Notes under the pieces: model-generated
The model's database searches: none
What the model saw: the letters and a program-made list of their open reading frames with translations, nothing else
Told to the model about the DNA's origin: nothing
Part shown: positions 1 to 7,629 of the stretch, piece after piece
Numbering within the stretch: position 1 is the first letter of the stretch
How the letters are laid out: every line of letters starts with the position of its first letter
Assembly (NCBI GenBank): GCA_964017235.1
Contig: OZ024931.1
Coordinates: forward strand, 97,792,221 to 97,856,220
Source: Sabellastarte sp. h YS-2021
Taxonomy: Eukaryota > Annelida > Polychaeta > Sabellida > Sabellidae
Reading direction: 5' to 3'
Length of the DNA stretch: 64,000 nt
Position numbers and translations under genes: made by a program

Positions 1-439
1 TGGTTGAATGGGAGGAAACTAGCAAAATGGCTGCCTTCATATTTCTCGTCGATTATCATCAAAATTAAATTGAGTCAACTAGGGAGCGTTTCCAGCAGAT
101 TTCTAAATGTATATCCGTGCTTGATCAGTAGATAACACTTCTACACTGAAAATATCCACATATGAGGTTGAAAATCCGCCATAATGCACACATTTCTTTA
201 AAAAATCTGGAGATTGTAGAAACTACGTCTGCACAGTACACGCGCCAAACGAAAAAGATGCTATGACGTCAGGTTGTCTAGACAGGAAGGAAGTACGAGG
301 CGCCATCTGGGGAGTGCACAGTACTACGGACCGGCCAGCCGGTGGAAACACAGGATGTCTTTTTCTGGCGTTTGGCGGGCCGGTCTGCGCCGACCGGATT
401 AGCAATTATCCATTGGATAGGAAGTATTAACGCAATAAA
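1..439 (-). mobile_element. E0: 5' end of a DIRS element (gag-less subfamily), cut by the window edge
   Basis: This is the right-hand (5') end of a minus-strand DIRS element whose body lies left of the window. Positions 1-240 match the 5' leaders of E3 (26582-26830) and E5 (43883-44130). Positions 249-436 are the terminal repeat: GAAAAAGATGCTATGACGTC, the palindrome-like GTCTAGAC core, then CCATTGGATAGG and the terminus CGCAATAAAA. The terminus abuts coding sequence of a different DIRS family (440-724), so E0 inserted into that older element. The 'ggaagtatt' variant at its end is shared with E3. Confidence 0.85.
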
Positions 440-724
440 ATTTACATTTCCCACCCTTTCGATTGCGTTCTTTGACAGCAGAGACTGGATGCAGTCGGCC
501 AGAGCTTGGTCTTTTGGACGGGCCTTGTATTCGGATACAATCAGAGGGAATCTGACCAAGTTTGGTTTTGAGAGGAATGGCAGAACGTAGCCATTGGTGA
601 TAATGTTTAACACATTTGAGGAACATTTGTTTATTTGCCAGTCTCTGCTGAAAGAATGGAGGCGACCTCCTACTGGTGGACTGAGGGAGGCTTTGGAGGA
701 GTCATTGGGAGGAGGGGTTTTCAC
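440..724 (-). pseudogene. DIRS-X reverse transcriptase, N-terminal fragment
   Basis: The minus strand reads a segment typical of the start of DIRS RT: VGGRL, then GYVLPF, an LSKPNL stretch and IQSLLSKNAIE. It is clearly diverged from the E1 family, which has VGARL and GYTLPF. The frame runs straight into the terminus of E0 at about 440, so the catalytic RT core is missing here. This is a second, older DIRS lineage that served as the insertion target for E0 and E1. The family call rests on motif recognition by eye. Confidence 0.7.
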
Positions 725-1518
725 ACCCTTGTCCCCTGTTGTGGGGTCGAAAATGACCCCTGGAGCCTCTGAAGTATGGTTTCACGATTGGTTACTGCTT
801 TGTGAGGAATTGCCCCCGTAGGAGCCTCTTTTCTTGTGGTGGGGAGGTTGGCCTGAGGTTGAGCTTCTGGAGCAACCTTGTGCTGAGATTTTGTAAGTGT
901 TTTGCCATGGGTAGAGGACTCATCTTCCTCTGCCGACGACTGAGAAATGTGGCTGGGTTTTGACTTGTGTTTCCTCTTATCTGAATGCTTCTTGTGTTTT
1001 GGGCGTACCTGATAGTACTCCGAATCGGAACAACATTCCGAGTGGTCGGATCTGAGATCCGAGTGTTTTGAAGCATGCTTGGACTGAGGTTGAGAAGACT
1101 TGGGAGGAAGTGGAGGACCATAAGGCTCCACGTCCATCGGCTGGACATCCGAGTGGTGATCCGAGTGGAGATCGGATGGAGTCGGATTAGAAGTCCGAGT
1201 CGGAGGGTCGGGTTGAGTAGAAGTTCCAGGTATAGCTTTTGCTTGGGCAGAGTCGGATGTCTTATCTACACCCTACTCGGATGCTTTTTGCAGAAAAGAA
1301 AGCATCTCATCTCTAAGATTTTTCATAGCCTCAAGCATGGAAGCCTGAAACAAACCCTTTCCTGTTTGAGTTGGATGTTTAGAGAACTTCCCAGGGATTT
1401 CTCTAGCCTACCTTCAATTTTATTTTGCAATGCAGTACCTGGGGTAGGTGGGACAGTACAAGGAGTTTTTTAAGAGACAGAGATTCAAATCACAATGGTT
1501 GGGGATGTGGGGGTGAAG
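725..1518 (-). pseudogene. DIRS-X gag-like region, C-terminal part
   Basis: On the minus strand, 721-1137 is open and encodes a Ser/Asp/His/Lys-rich stretch (SKHASKHSDLRSDHSECCSD) typical of low-complexity gag linkers. Upstream, about 1140-1450, the coding sense continues only across frameshifts and stops, with a plausible helical block (LQNKIEGRLEKSLGSSLNIQ). The sequence ends at the left end of E1 (1519) and resumes right of E1 at 7824, where the gag N-terminus lies. It is therefore one gag gene split by E1. No function beyond a structural gag-type role can be inferred. Confidence 0.55.
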
Positions 1519-1521
1519 AAA

Positions 1522-1735
1522 ATTGCAAATTTAATAAGTAAATTAAATTTTTATAAGTTAATACCCTATCCAATGGACAATAGCTTATCCGGTCGGCGCG
1601 GACCGGCCCGCCAAACGTCAGAAAAAGACGTCCTGTGTCTCCACCGGCTAGGCCGGCCCAGTACTGTGCACTCGCCAGATGGCGTGTCGTACTTCCTTCC
1701 TGTCTAGACAGCGTGACGTCATAGCATCTTTTTCG
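1522..1735 (+). repeat. E1 left (3') inverted terminal repeat
   Basis: The outer AT-rich 55 bp (ATTGCAAATTTAATAAG to CCTATCC) are specific to the left end. From CCAATGGACAATAG inward the arm is the inverse of 7637-7804. It contains an inverted CCGGTC/GACCGG pair around a GC core, the 12-bp palindrome CTGTCTAGACAG (about 1699-1710) and a perfect CRE-like TGACGTCA (about 1714). The arm ends at TCTTTTTCGTT. Confidence 0.9.
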
Positions 1736-1797
1736 TTGTCTAAAACTCTTAGACCCCTAGTAAGCTGATAGCGGGGTCGGTGGGAGGGTCTTGTGTG

Positions 1798-1890
1798 TCC
1801 ATTGGATAGGGTATTAACTTATAAAAATTTAATTTACTTATTAAATTTGCAATTTTATTGCGTTAATACATCCTATCCAATGGACAATAG
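1798..1890 (+). repeat. E1 internal complementary region (circle-junction copy)
   Basis: TCCATTGGATAGGGTATTAA to about 1849 is the reverse complement of the left terminus (1522-1577). TTTTATTGCGTTAATACATC to CCAATGG (about 1850-1883) is the reverse complement of the right terminus (7794-7823). The two halves abut, so the region equals a ligated end-to-end junction of the element. This is the diagnostic DIRS-1-type ICR, thought to template completion of both termini during circle formation. Confidence 0.92.
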
Positions 1891-1916
1891 CTGAATAACT
1901 ACCGCTTGGTAGGCGG

Positions 1917-2066
1917 GTAAGTTACTAGGGACTAAAGAACTTGAACTCATTTTGAAATAGTGACAATGCCTTCTAAAGCCCGGGTAGACCTTGAAGTCTA
2001 AACCCTTAGGGCTATGGTCGAATATCATCATCCGGTTATCCGGAATGGAACCGTCAGAGTCGACCT

Positions 2067-2098
<32 letters not shown>

Positions 2099-2116
2099 TT
2101 TTTTTTTTTTTAACAG
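1917..2116 (+). other. Candidate antisense intron in E1 (GTAAGT ... poly-Y-AACAG)
   Basis: On the strand opposite the element's genes, GCGG|GTAAGTTACT at 1917 is a textbook 5' splice site. A run of 29 C then 14 T (2069-2111) followed by AACAG (AG at 2115-2116) is a textbook polypyrimidine tract and 3' splice site. The same pair recurs in E2, E3 and E8. In those copies an AATAAA follows about 50 bp after the acceptor; E1 has lost that hexamer (ATTTAA instead). Splicing is inferred, not shown. The long homopolymer may also be replication slippage. Confidence 0.45.
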
Positions 2117-2275
2117 ACCTGCTCAGAGGTAGGGGAAGAGAGGGATGAGTTCAGTCCCATAATTTAATCCTCCCAGAGGAAGTACATGAGAGATTTTTTT
2201 TTTTTTTTATATTCCTTAATTATATGTGCAATATATACAAATATGTACAAGTATTTACATATGTACATTTCTCCT
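2117..2275 (-). other. E1 3' untranslated segment
   Basis: Short non-coding stretch between the YR stop codon (TAG at 2276-2278, minus) and the C/T tract. It holds a 17-base T run (about 2191-2207) and AT-rich TACATATGTA-like sequence that recurs in E4 and E8. I see no gene here. Confidence 0.6.
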
Positions 2276-5200
2276 CTAGGTGCCAGTCTGTTGGTGGATC
2301 TGCTGGGCAGCCACAACTGGTCCGAGATGGTAGAGCTCTGAGTCAGCCCAAGCCACATCCTTCAGATAAAATTGGGTGAAGGTATTATGAGATTTCCAGT
2401 GGCAGGCTGCTAGGATCTGCTCTAAGGAGACTCCCGACTGGAAGGCCTTAGAAGCCGCAAAGGCCCTGACATCATGAGCTTTAACTTGATGTAGGGTGTG
2501 GGCCTGTTGATCAGAGAGCTCATAGCATAGGATCACAGTTTGTTTGATCCATGAGGAGATAGTGGCAGGGGAGATGTCTTTGTCGAAACCTTTCTTGAAG
2601 GAGACAAAGACTAACTCCTTGCTCTGTCTGAGGTCTGACGTCCTGTCCAAGTAGTAGCGCAAAGCTCTGACTGGACACAAGGATCTGTCAGACTTGAGGG
2701 ATTTATCTAGAGTAGGAGCCAGGGCTGGTATGACCACTGGGGCTACACTCTCTGGACCCTCCTTGGCCAGCTGATTCTTAGAAAGAAAGCTGGGAGATGG
2801 AAAAAGGGACACCTTAGACCAATCGGATTGGTGTCTGATGTTCTTGTGCTGCCAAGCATGGATCTCACTCCTTCTTTTGCCAGAGCCTAGGGCTAAAAGG
2901 AAGACAGTTTTGAAGGTGAGGTGCTTCAGAGATGCCTCCCTAAGAGGTTCAAAGGGAGCCTTTGTCAGCTGGTGTAGCACCAGGGAAAGGTTCCAGGAGG
3001 GAATCCCCCTCCGCCCTTTGGGTCTATCTCTGTGGAAACTTTCCAAGAGACGAGTGAGATTATCATCTTTGCTGATATTGACTGTTGTAGGACCCAGTTT
3101 ATCAGCAATGGCAGATCTGTATCCATCAATGGTGCTGGGCTGTAACTTCTTGTCCTCAAAGAGGTACATTAGGAAGTCAGCTACCGACTTTATAGGTGGT
3201 GCCCTGAAGTCCACCTGATTAGTGACGCACCACTTTGTAAAAATGGTCCACTTCGCCTCATAGACTGATCTGGTAGATCTTCTTTGAGGAGCCTCAATTC
3301 TTGCTGCCACTGCCTCAGAGAAGCCCTGTTCTTTGATAGTTGTGGCTCTAGGAGCCAGGCATGGAGATTTAGATTGGTCAGATTTCTGTGAGGGATCTGA
3401 TTGAAGGGCTGTGTTAGTAGACTGGGCAGGTTGGGAAGGCTGAGAGGGACCTGGCTGGACATGGTCACTAGGTCCCAGAACCAAGGCATGTTGGGCCACC
3501 CCGGGGCAATCAGAATGAGTCTCTTGCACGGGGAGTCGAATAGCTTCTCCACCACTTTGCCCAATATGGCGGTCGGTGGGAAGGCGTATGCATCCAGATC
3601 GTCCCATGGCAGGGTAAGTGCATCCACTGCTACAGCCAGGGAGTCCGGTACTGGAGAGACAAACTGAGGCAACTTGTGGTTGAATCTCGTGGCAAAGAGA
3701 TCTATTTGAGGCAAGTGCCACCTGTTGCATATTTGTTGAAAAACCTCCGGAAGGAGGGACCACTCTGTTTGGATGGTCTGACCCAGCCTGGATAGTTTGT
3801 CTGCTATCACATTGAGATGGCCTGGGATGTGTCGAGCTTTTAGAGTCACTTGTCGCTGGGAACACCAGGTCAAGATTCTCCACAGTAGGGCACACAGTGG
3901 GCCCGACCTCATGCCTCCTTCCTTGTTTATGTAAGCTACCACTGTAGTATTGTCGGTTGCCACTAGAACTATTTTGTCTACACAGAGGTCTTGGAACTCC
4001 TTGAGGGCTAGTAACACTGCTTTGAGTTCCAGATAGTTTATGTGCAGCTTGCTTTCCGGCACTGACCAGGACCCTCTTGCAGTGAACTCGTTTAAGTGAG
4101 CGCCCCACCCTTCTTTTGATGCGTCTGTAAATATCTGCAGAGCATGCCTTACTGGGTGTAATGGTTGACCTTGAAGCACATTGTCTTCGTCTAGCCACCA
4201 TTGTAAGTGAGGGTGCAGGGTTCTGGGGAGGGGAATAATCTTCTCTAGAGATTCTGGTACCCTCCAATTGTTTTTGAGATGCCACTGTAGGGGTCTCATG
4301 TGCAGTCGGCCGAGGTGAACTTGTTTCTCTGTGGCTGTTAGGAGGCCTATCAGGGACATGAACTGTCGAACCGGACAGGCCGGTAATAACAGAAGTACTT
4401 GTATCTTGTCCTGAAGGCTTTGCCACCGGTCCGGGGTCGGTCTGACCCAGCCGGACCTGAGATCGAACTGGTAACCTACAAAGTCGAAGACCTGCTTGGG
4501 TTCCAGCTCTGATTTTTCTAAATTCACCAACCAACCGAGGTCCTGGCACATCCTGACCAGGATTTGGGTGTGATGGAGACAAGTTTCTTGGGATCTGGCT
4601 CTCACCAACCAGTCGTCTAGGTACTGGTGGATTCTTATACCCTTGTTTATGGCCATCAGTTTCACCTCCTTTGCCAAAACAGTGAACTCCATGGGCGCTG
4701 TGGACAGACCAAAGGGCAATGCCTTGAATTGGTAAGTCCGGCCTTGGACATGAAATCTTAGGTATTTCCTGGATTGTTCCTGTATTGGAATGTGGAAGTA
4801 GGCATCCTTGAAGTCTACTGAGGTGACCCACTCTCCTTGTTGGAGAGATGTTCTGATGGTTTCCGGTGTCTCCATTTTGAATTTCTCCACCTTGAGGAAA
4901 AGGTTTAATTTGCTCAGATCCAGTATTGGCCTCCATTTGTTGTTGGGTTTTGGAACTAGAAACAGTCGATTGAAAAACCCCAGAGATGTTTGATTGTGGA
5001 CCAATTCTACTGCATTTTTGTCCATAAGCTGATGTAATGCCTCCAACAGGTAGCTGTTCCTGTGGGGATTGACATAACGGCTTACGACAGTGGGAGACCT
5101 TGTAAGATTTGGCCGGATCCGAAAGGGAAGGGTGTAACCTTCTCTCAGGATTTGAACTATTTTCGGACCGGCCCCTAGCTCCAGCCAAGTTTGCCAAAAG

Positions 5201-5488
5201 TTTTGAAGTCTGGCTCCTACAGGCAGATTTGAGGCAACATTTTTGACACTTGTTACAGGTTGAACATAAGACAATGGAATGACACAAGAAGCACTTTTCA
5301 CAGATTTTAATGTACATTCTTTCTGATAACAGACTGCTGCCCCGGGACTTATTTCTTTCTTTTGCGAAAGCCCGGGCGCAGTATGAACATTTGCAACAAC
5401 CAAAGGTTTTACACTTAAAGAATTGTCTATTGTCTGTGAGGAGCTTCCGGCCAGCAGACTTGCCTGTACAAGTGTTATACAATGACTG
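2276..5488 (-). CDS. DIRS tyrosine recombinase (YR) long frame with Cys-rich N-terminus
   Basis: The C-terminal 320 or so codons are a DIRS-type tyrosine recombinase. Numbered from the TTG at 5480, catalytic residues fall near R871 (GSGKRRSEIHAW), H1003 and R1006 (AHDVRAF), H1028 (ACHWKS) and Y1039 (FTQFYLKDV). The upstream SAM-like/core-binding part starts at RSVYEAKWTIFTKW. YR integrates the circular cDNA without target duplication. The frame is open from the codon after the gag stop for over 1,060 codons and overlaps the RT gene completely, as reported for Dictyostelium DIRS-1. The first 90 codons hold a Cys-rich block; the middle is probably only the shadow of RT. The true start is not visible: translation could come through the gag stop, by reinitiation or from a spliced RNA. 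Confidence 0.9.
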   Translation of the reverse strand, partial: QSLYNTCTGKSAGRKLLTDNRQFFKCKTFGCCKCSYCARAFAKERNKSRGSSLLSERMYIKICEKCFLCHSIVLCSTCNKCQKCCLKSACRSQTSKLLANLAGARGRSENSSNPERRLHPSLSDPAKSYKVSHCRKPLCQSPQEQLPVGGITSAYGQKCSRIGPQSNISGVFQSTVSSSKTQQQMEANTGSEQIKPFPQGGEIQNGDTGNHQNISPTRRVGHLSRLQGCLLPHSNTGTIQEIPKISCPRPDLPIQGIALWSVHSAHGVHCFGKGGETDGHKQGYKNPPVPRRLVGESQIPRNLSPSHPNPGQDVPGPRLVGEFRKIRAGTQAGLRLCRLPVRSQVRLGQTDPGPVAKPSGQDTSTSVITGLSGSTVHVPDRPPNSHRETSSPRPTAHETPTVASQKQLEGTRISREDYSPPQNPAPSLTMVARRRQCASRSTITPSKACSADIYRRIKRRVGRSLKRVHCKRVLVSAGKQAAHKLSGTQSSVTSPQGVPRPLCRQNSSSGNRQYYSGSLHKQGRRHEVGPTVCPTVENLDLVFPATSDSKSSTHPRPSQCDSRQTIQAGSDHPNRVVPPSGGFSTNMQQVALASNRSLCHEIQPQVASVCLSSTGLPGCSSGCTYPAMGRSGCIRLPTDRHIGQSGGEAIRLPVQETHSDCPGVAQHALVLGPSDHVQPGPSQPSQPAQSTNTALQSDPSQKSDQSKSPCLAPRATTIKEQGFSEAVAARIEAPQRRSTRSVYEAKWTIFTKWCVTNQVDFRAPPIKSVADFLMYLFEDKKLQPSTIDGYRSAIADKLGPTTVNISKDDNLTRLLESFHRDRPKGRRGIPSWNLSLVLHQLTKAPFEPLREASLKHLTFKTVFLLALGSGKRRSEIHAWQHKNIRHQSDWSKVSLFPSPSFLSKNQLAKEGPESVAPVVIPALAPTLDKSLKSDRSLCPVRALRYYLDRTSDLRQSKELVFVSFKKGFDKDISPATISSWIKQTVILCYELSDQQAHTLHQVKAHDVRAFAASKAFQSGVSLEQILAACHWKSHNTFTQFYLKDVAWADSELYHLGPVVAAQQIHQQTGT

Positions 5489-5634
5489 TCATTTATAAGC
5501 CTGCTGGCCCTTGGCTGGTCGGGTGGAGTACTGGTACTTGCCTTTCCCTCTACGGTGTTGGCCATGAGAAGAGATATTCTTCCAAGCCGGCCTATCCTGT
5601 CTTGAACTATCCGGCTTCTTGTCATGTTTCTCAT
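3190..5634 (-). CDS. DIRS RT / RNase H / Dam-like methyltransferase polyprotein
   Basis: 814 codons. Residues 137-150 are the conserved LPVGARLQNFW entry block. RT spans about 180-440, with D274 in VDFKDAYFHIP and the catalytic YLDD at 338-341. RNase H spans about 495-620, with the carboxylates D504 (FTDAS), E536 (YLELK), D561 (ATDN) and D612 (ADKLSR) all present. Residues 640-725 match the DIRS phage-Dam-like methyltransferase domain (IDLFATRFN, then DAYAFPP at 681-687 where Dam has its DPPY/NPPY-type motif). It makes cDNA from element RNA and removes the template. It overlaps the 3' end of gag and all of the upstream YR frame. The first 130 residues are poorly conserved among copies, so the drawn start is doubtful; entry by a +1 shift from the Cys-rich frame is possible. 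Confidence 0.93.
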   Translation of the reverse strand: MRNMTRSRIVQDRIGRLGRISLLMANTVEGKASTSTPPDQPRASRLINDSHCITLVQASLLAGSSSQTIDNSLSVKPLVVANVHTAPGLSQKKEISPGAAVCYQKECTLKSVKSASCVIPLSYVQPVTSVKNVASNLPVGARLQNFWQTWLELGAGPKIVQILREGYTLPFRIRPNLTRSPTVVSRYVNPHRNSYLLEALHQLMDKNAVELVHNQTSLGFFNRLFLVPKPNNKWRPILDLSKLNLFLKVEKFKMETPETIRTSLQQGEWVTSVDFKDAYFHIPIQEQSRKYLRFHVQGRTYQFKALPFGLSTAPMEFTVLAKEVKLMAINKGIRIHQYLDDWLVRARSQETCLHHTQILVRMCQDLGWLVNLEKSELEPKQVFDFVGYQFDLRSGWVRPTPDRWQSLQDKIQVLLLLPACPVRQFMSLIGLLTATEKQVHLGRLHMRPLQWHLKNNWRVPESLEKIIPLPRTLHPHLQWWLDEDNVLQGQPLHPVRHALQIFTDASKEGWGAHLNEFTARGSWSVPESKLHINYLELKAVLLALKEFQDLCVDKIVLVATDNTTVVAYINKEGGMRSGPLCALLWRILTWCSQRQVTLKARHIPGHLNVIADKLSRLGQTIQTEWSLLPEVFQQICNRWHLPQIDLFATRFNHKLPQFVSPVPDSLAVAVDALTLPWDDLDAYAFPPTAILGKVVEKLFDSPCKRLILIAPGWPNMPWFWDLVTMSSQVPLSLPNLPSLLTQPFNQIPHRNLTNLNLHAWLLEPQLSKNRASLRQWQQELRLLKEDLPDQSMRRSGPFLQSGASLIRWTSGHHL
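5219..5413 (-). other. Conserved Cys-rich (zinc-ribbon-like) block after the gag stop
   Basis: In the gag/YR frame, codons 24-88 hold 14 cysteines: a CKTFGCCKCSYC knot, a KERNKSRG basic linker, then CEKCFLCHS...C..C..C..CC....C with regular CxxC spacing. E4 (about 35000-35200) and E8 (about 55960-56170) keep the same cysteine pattern (E4 lacks the last CxxCC part), while the alternative RT frame over the same bases is poorly conserved. The block ends within about 7 nt of where RT-frame conservation (LPVGARL) starts. A metal-binding, possibly nucleic-acid-binding role is inferred from spacing only. Confidence 0.7.
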
Positions 5635-7510
5635 AAGGGTGGTATCGCCCTTTCTTGTAAACTGAGCCGGAACGATTTCTGTCTAGGGCTGCTATGTCCT
5701 CTTCCGCCTGTTTGACCATCTTATCAGGGAAGAGGGTGTCCAGATCCAGAGGGGCTGCCCTGAGAGCATTTAAAGTGTCAGCCTTAACTCCGGCTTTCAG
5801 GTATGACAGGTAGGAGTCTCTTCTCATTAAAGTCGTGTTTGCTACATTGACAAAAACAAAGTCGGTCAAGTGTTCCATTGCCCGAGCCATAGCATGGCAC
5901 ACACTAGCGTTGAAATCTAGCAGAAACTGCAGCTCGTCAGTGGCTGTTGAAACTTTACTGGCCGACTTGCCCTTTGACTCTGTCCGGATGGTCTTGAGAT
6001 GGGATTGCATGCTTTGCTGGACCTTGAGAAGGCAGCGATTAAATCCAGCCGCCTGATTACATATTACAGAGGACTCTCTGGCCGACCTTTCCCATTTTCT
6101 GAGGTTCTCTTGAGATATGGGCCTAGACAAAGGTGGGTTAGAGGCGATGCCGGCTTGTCGGGCTATTCTCAGGTAGGTACTATTTAGCCTGGAGGACCCC
6201 GTATTCCAGGACTTGAGAGAGTCAGAACTGTCTGTTTTAGCTTCAGAATGTAAGCTGTACCATTTTGACTGCGACTTGGCCGTCCGGACAAACTGGTCCC
6301 TCTGTAGTGTGCCTGCCTCAGTGGTACGTGAGGGATAACCTTGTGTTAAGGTGAGATTAAGCTTGCTCAGTTTGCTACACAACCACTCGTCGGTGGGTAA
6401 GGCGACGGAAACTTTCCCTGGTGTCTGCATTTTGGGCCCAGCAAAAGGGTTGTCATCTGATGACTTAGTGCCAGAGTCCATGTCAGGGATGTGGTTCCAT
6501 CCCATATAGGACCGGATGCCCCTCATGGTCTCCCTGTAGGACTGTTCCTCTGAGAGGGATTGATCCGGGTCGGTGAGGGAAACATCTTGTTCATCAGAGA
6601 GCTCGCCCTCTTCTGGGAAAAGATCTACTGGGGGACGGTCGGAGGTGATGCTATCCACATCCGAGTCACTTGAAGAAGTGTCCTTCCTGGTAACATCCAA
6701 AGTACCGGGCACATGCTTCTTAACAGTAGGTCGGTCGGACACACTAGAAGTTCCTGGTGGTTGAAAAGGCGGGGATACATCTGATCCGGCCTGTGAAGCA
6801 GTAGCTGAGCTAGCAGGGTCGGTAGCCGGTAGAGTAGAGGTGGGAGGTCGGTGAACAGGCTGGTCGGTTGGTTTCAGAAAAGGTTCAGTGCTGACACTAG
6901 CAGGGGGGGCATGAGTAGGTGCCACCTTGACCGTCGTAAACACAGTTTCTTGAGGTCGGTCTAAAGATTTGGAGAGGAGGAGAGCCTCCAACCGGTTAAA
7001 CCGGTCCGACCACTTCTGCTCCATTACTTCTAACTTCTGGTCGGTACTAGAGGTAGAAGAGGTTCGGTGAGATGAAGATTTGACCGACTTGTCAGCTTTA
7101 ACCGACTTTTCACTGGAAGCCTTCTTGTCCTCCTTCTTCTTTTTCTTTTCCACCGGCTGATCACTCAAACCAGGCGACCTAGAGGTGCCCTGGCCATCCA
7201 CAACCCCCATTACCGTCACTAAAGACGGGTCCACAAGGGTGGGACTGAGAGTGGAGTCTGTAGACGATTTCTTAGCTGGGGTAGAAGACTTGGATTCCCT
7301 CTTCTCCTTCTTGATTTGATAAGACGGGGTAGATAAATGAACTAACTGTTCTGGTGTAAGGGCATTACAATGAAGGCAATCCGCCCCTTCCTTCTCTACA
7401 CAAGGGTCCTTGCCCTTCTTCTTGTCACGACAGCGTGCACAAAAGGTATGAGTATCATAACCCGCCATCATGTGGCCACAACTACCCCGTCGCTGACTGG
7501 GAGAAGACAT
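5489..7510 (-). CDS. DIRS gag-like structural protein
   Basis: 673 residues, starting at the ATG 7508-7510. The start MSSPSQRRGSCGH is shared with E4 and E8. Residues 11-48 hold a Cys/His motif (C11, H13, H21, C24, C27, C37, C45, C48). Residues 60-380 are low-complexity, rich in Ser, Thr, Pro, Lys and acidic blocks, with repeated DRP/DQP words. About 385-610 is a helical domain (PTDEWLCSKLSKLNLTL, then WERSARESSVICNQAAGFNR) that is the best conserved part among copies. The last 60 residues are strongly basic and probably bind RNA. It is expected to form the particle in which reverse transcription occurs. The stop is TGA at 5489-5491, followed in frame by the Cys-rich/YR frame. No lesion seen. 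Confidence 0.88.
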   Translation of the reverse strand: MSSPSQRRGSCGHMMAGYDTHTFCARCRDKKKGKDPCVEKEGADCLHCNALTPEQLVHLSTPSYQIKKEKRESKSSTPAKKSSTDSTLSPTLVDPSLVTVMGVVDGQGTSRSPGLSDQPVEKKKKKEDKKASSEKSVKADKSVKSSSHRTSSTSSTDQKLEVMEQKWSDRFNRLEALLLSKSLDRPQETVFTTVKVAPTHAPPASVSTEPFLKPTDQPVHRPPTSTLPATDPASSATASQAGSDVSPPFQPPGTSSVSDRPTVKKHVPGTLDVTRKDTSSSDSDVDSITSDRPPVDLFPEEGELSDEQDVSLTDPDQSLSEEQSYRETMRGIRSYMGWNHIPDMDSGTKSSDDNPFAGPKMQTPGKVSVALPTDEWLCSKLSKLNLTLTQGYPSRTTEAGTLQRDQFVRTAKSQSKWYSLHSEAKTDSSDSLKSWNTGSSRLNSTYLRIARQAGIASNPPLSRPISQENLRKWERSARESSVICNQAAGFNRCLLKVQQSMQSHLKTIRTESKGKSASKVSTATDELQFLLDFNASVCHAMARAMEHLTDFVFVNVANTTLMRRDSYLSYLKAGVKADTLNALRAAPLDLDTLFPDKMVKQAEEDIAALDRNRSGSVYKKGRYHPYEKHDKKPDSSRQDRPAWKNISSHGQHRRGKGKYQYSTRPAKGQQAYK

Positions 7511-7629
7511 AGTGGGCTATAAGTCTTCTAGAAATCGTTAGTACAAAAATAAAAGCAATTAACGTAAAGTTCTCACATAAAACTTGAAAATATATAATCT
7601 CAGAAAAAACCGTGTCACAAGTACATGCG
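7511..7629 (-). promoter_or_regulatory. E1 5' leader
   Basis: About 120 bp between the right ITR and the gag ATG. AT-rich, without CACGTG boxes or a clear TATA element. The probable promoter lies in the ITR itself (inverted CCAAT box, CRE), as in other DIRS elements whose terminal repeats drive transcription. Confidence 0.5.

Noticed and set aside
1075..1473. Plus-strand frame of 132 codons
   Set aside because: Antisense of the DIRS-X gag linker; Arg/Ser-rich composition comes from the Ser/Asp-rich opposite strand.
2069..2111. Reading the C29/T14 run as an integrated poly(A) tail of a LINE-type insert
   Set aside because: It lies at a fixed place inside several DIRS copies, not at an insert end, and has no target duplication.
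2838..3218. Plus-strand open frames over the YR and RT genes (for example 2838-3218, 3401-3667, 53628-53873)
   Set aside because: They lie opposite conserved minus-strand genes, have no motif of their own, and recur only because the opposite frame is conserved.
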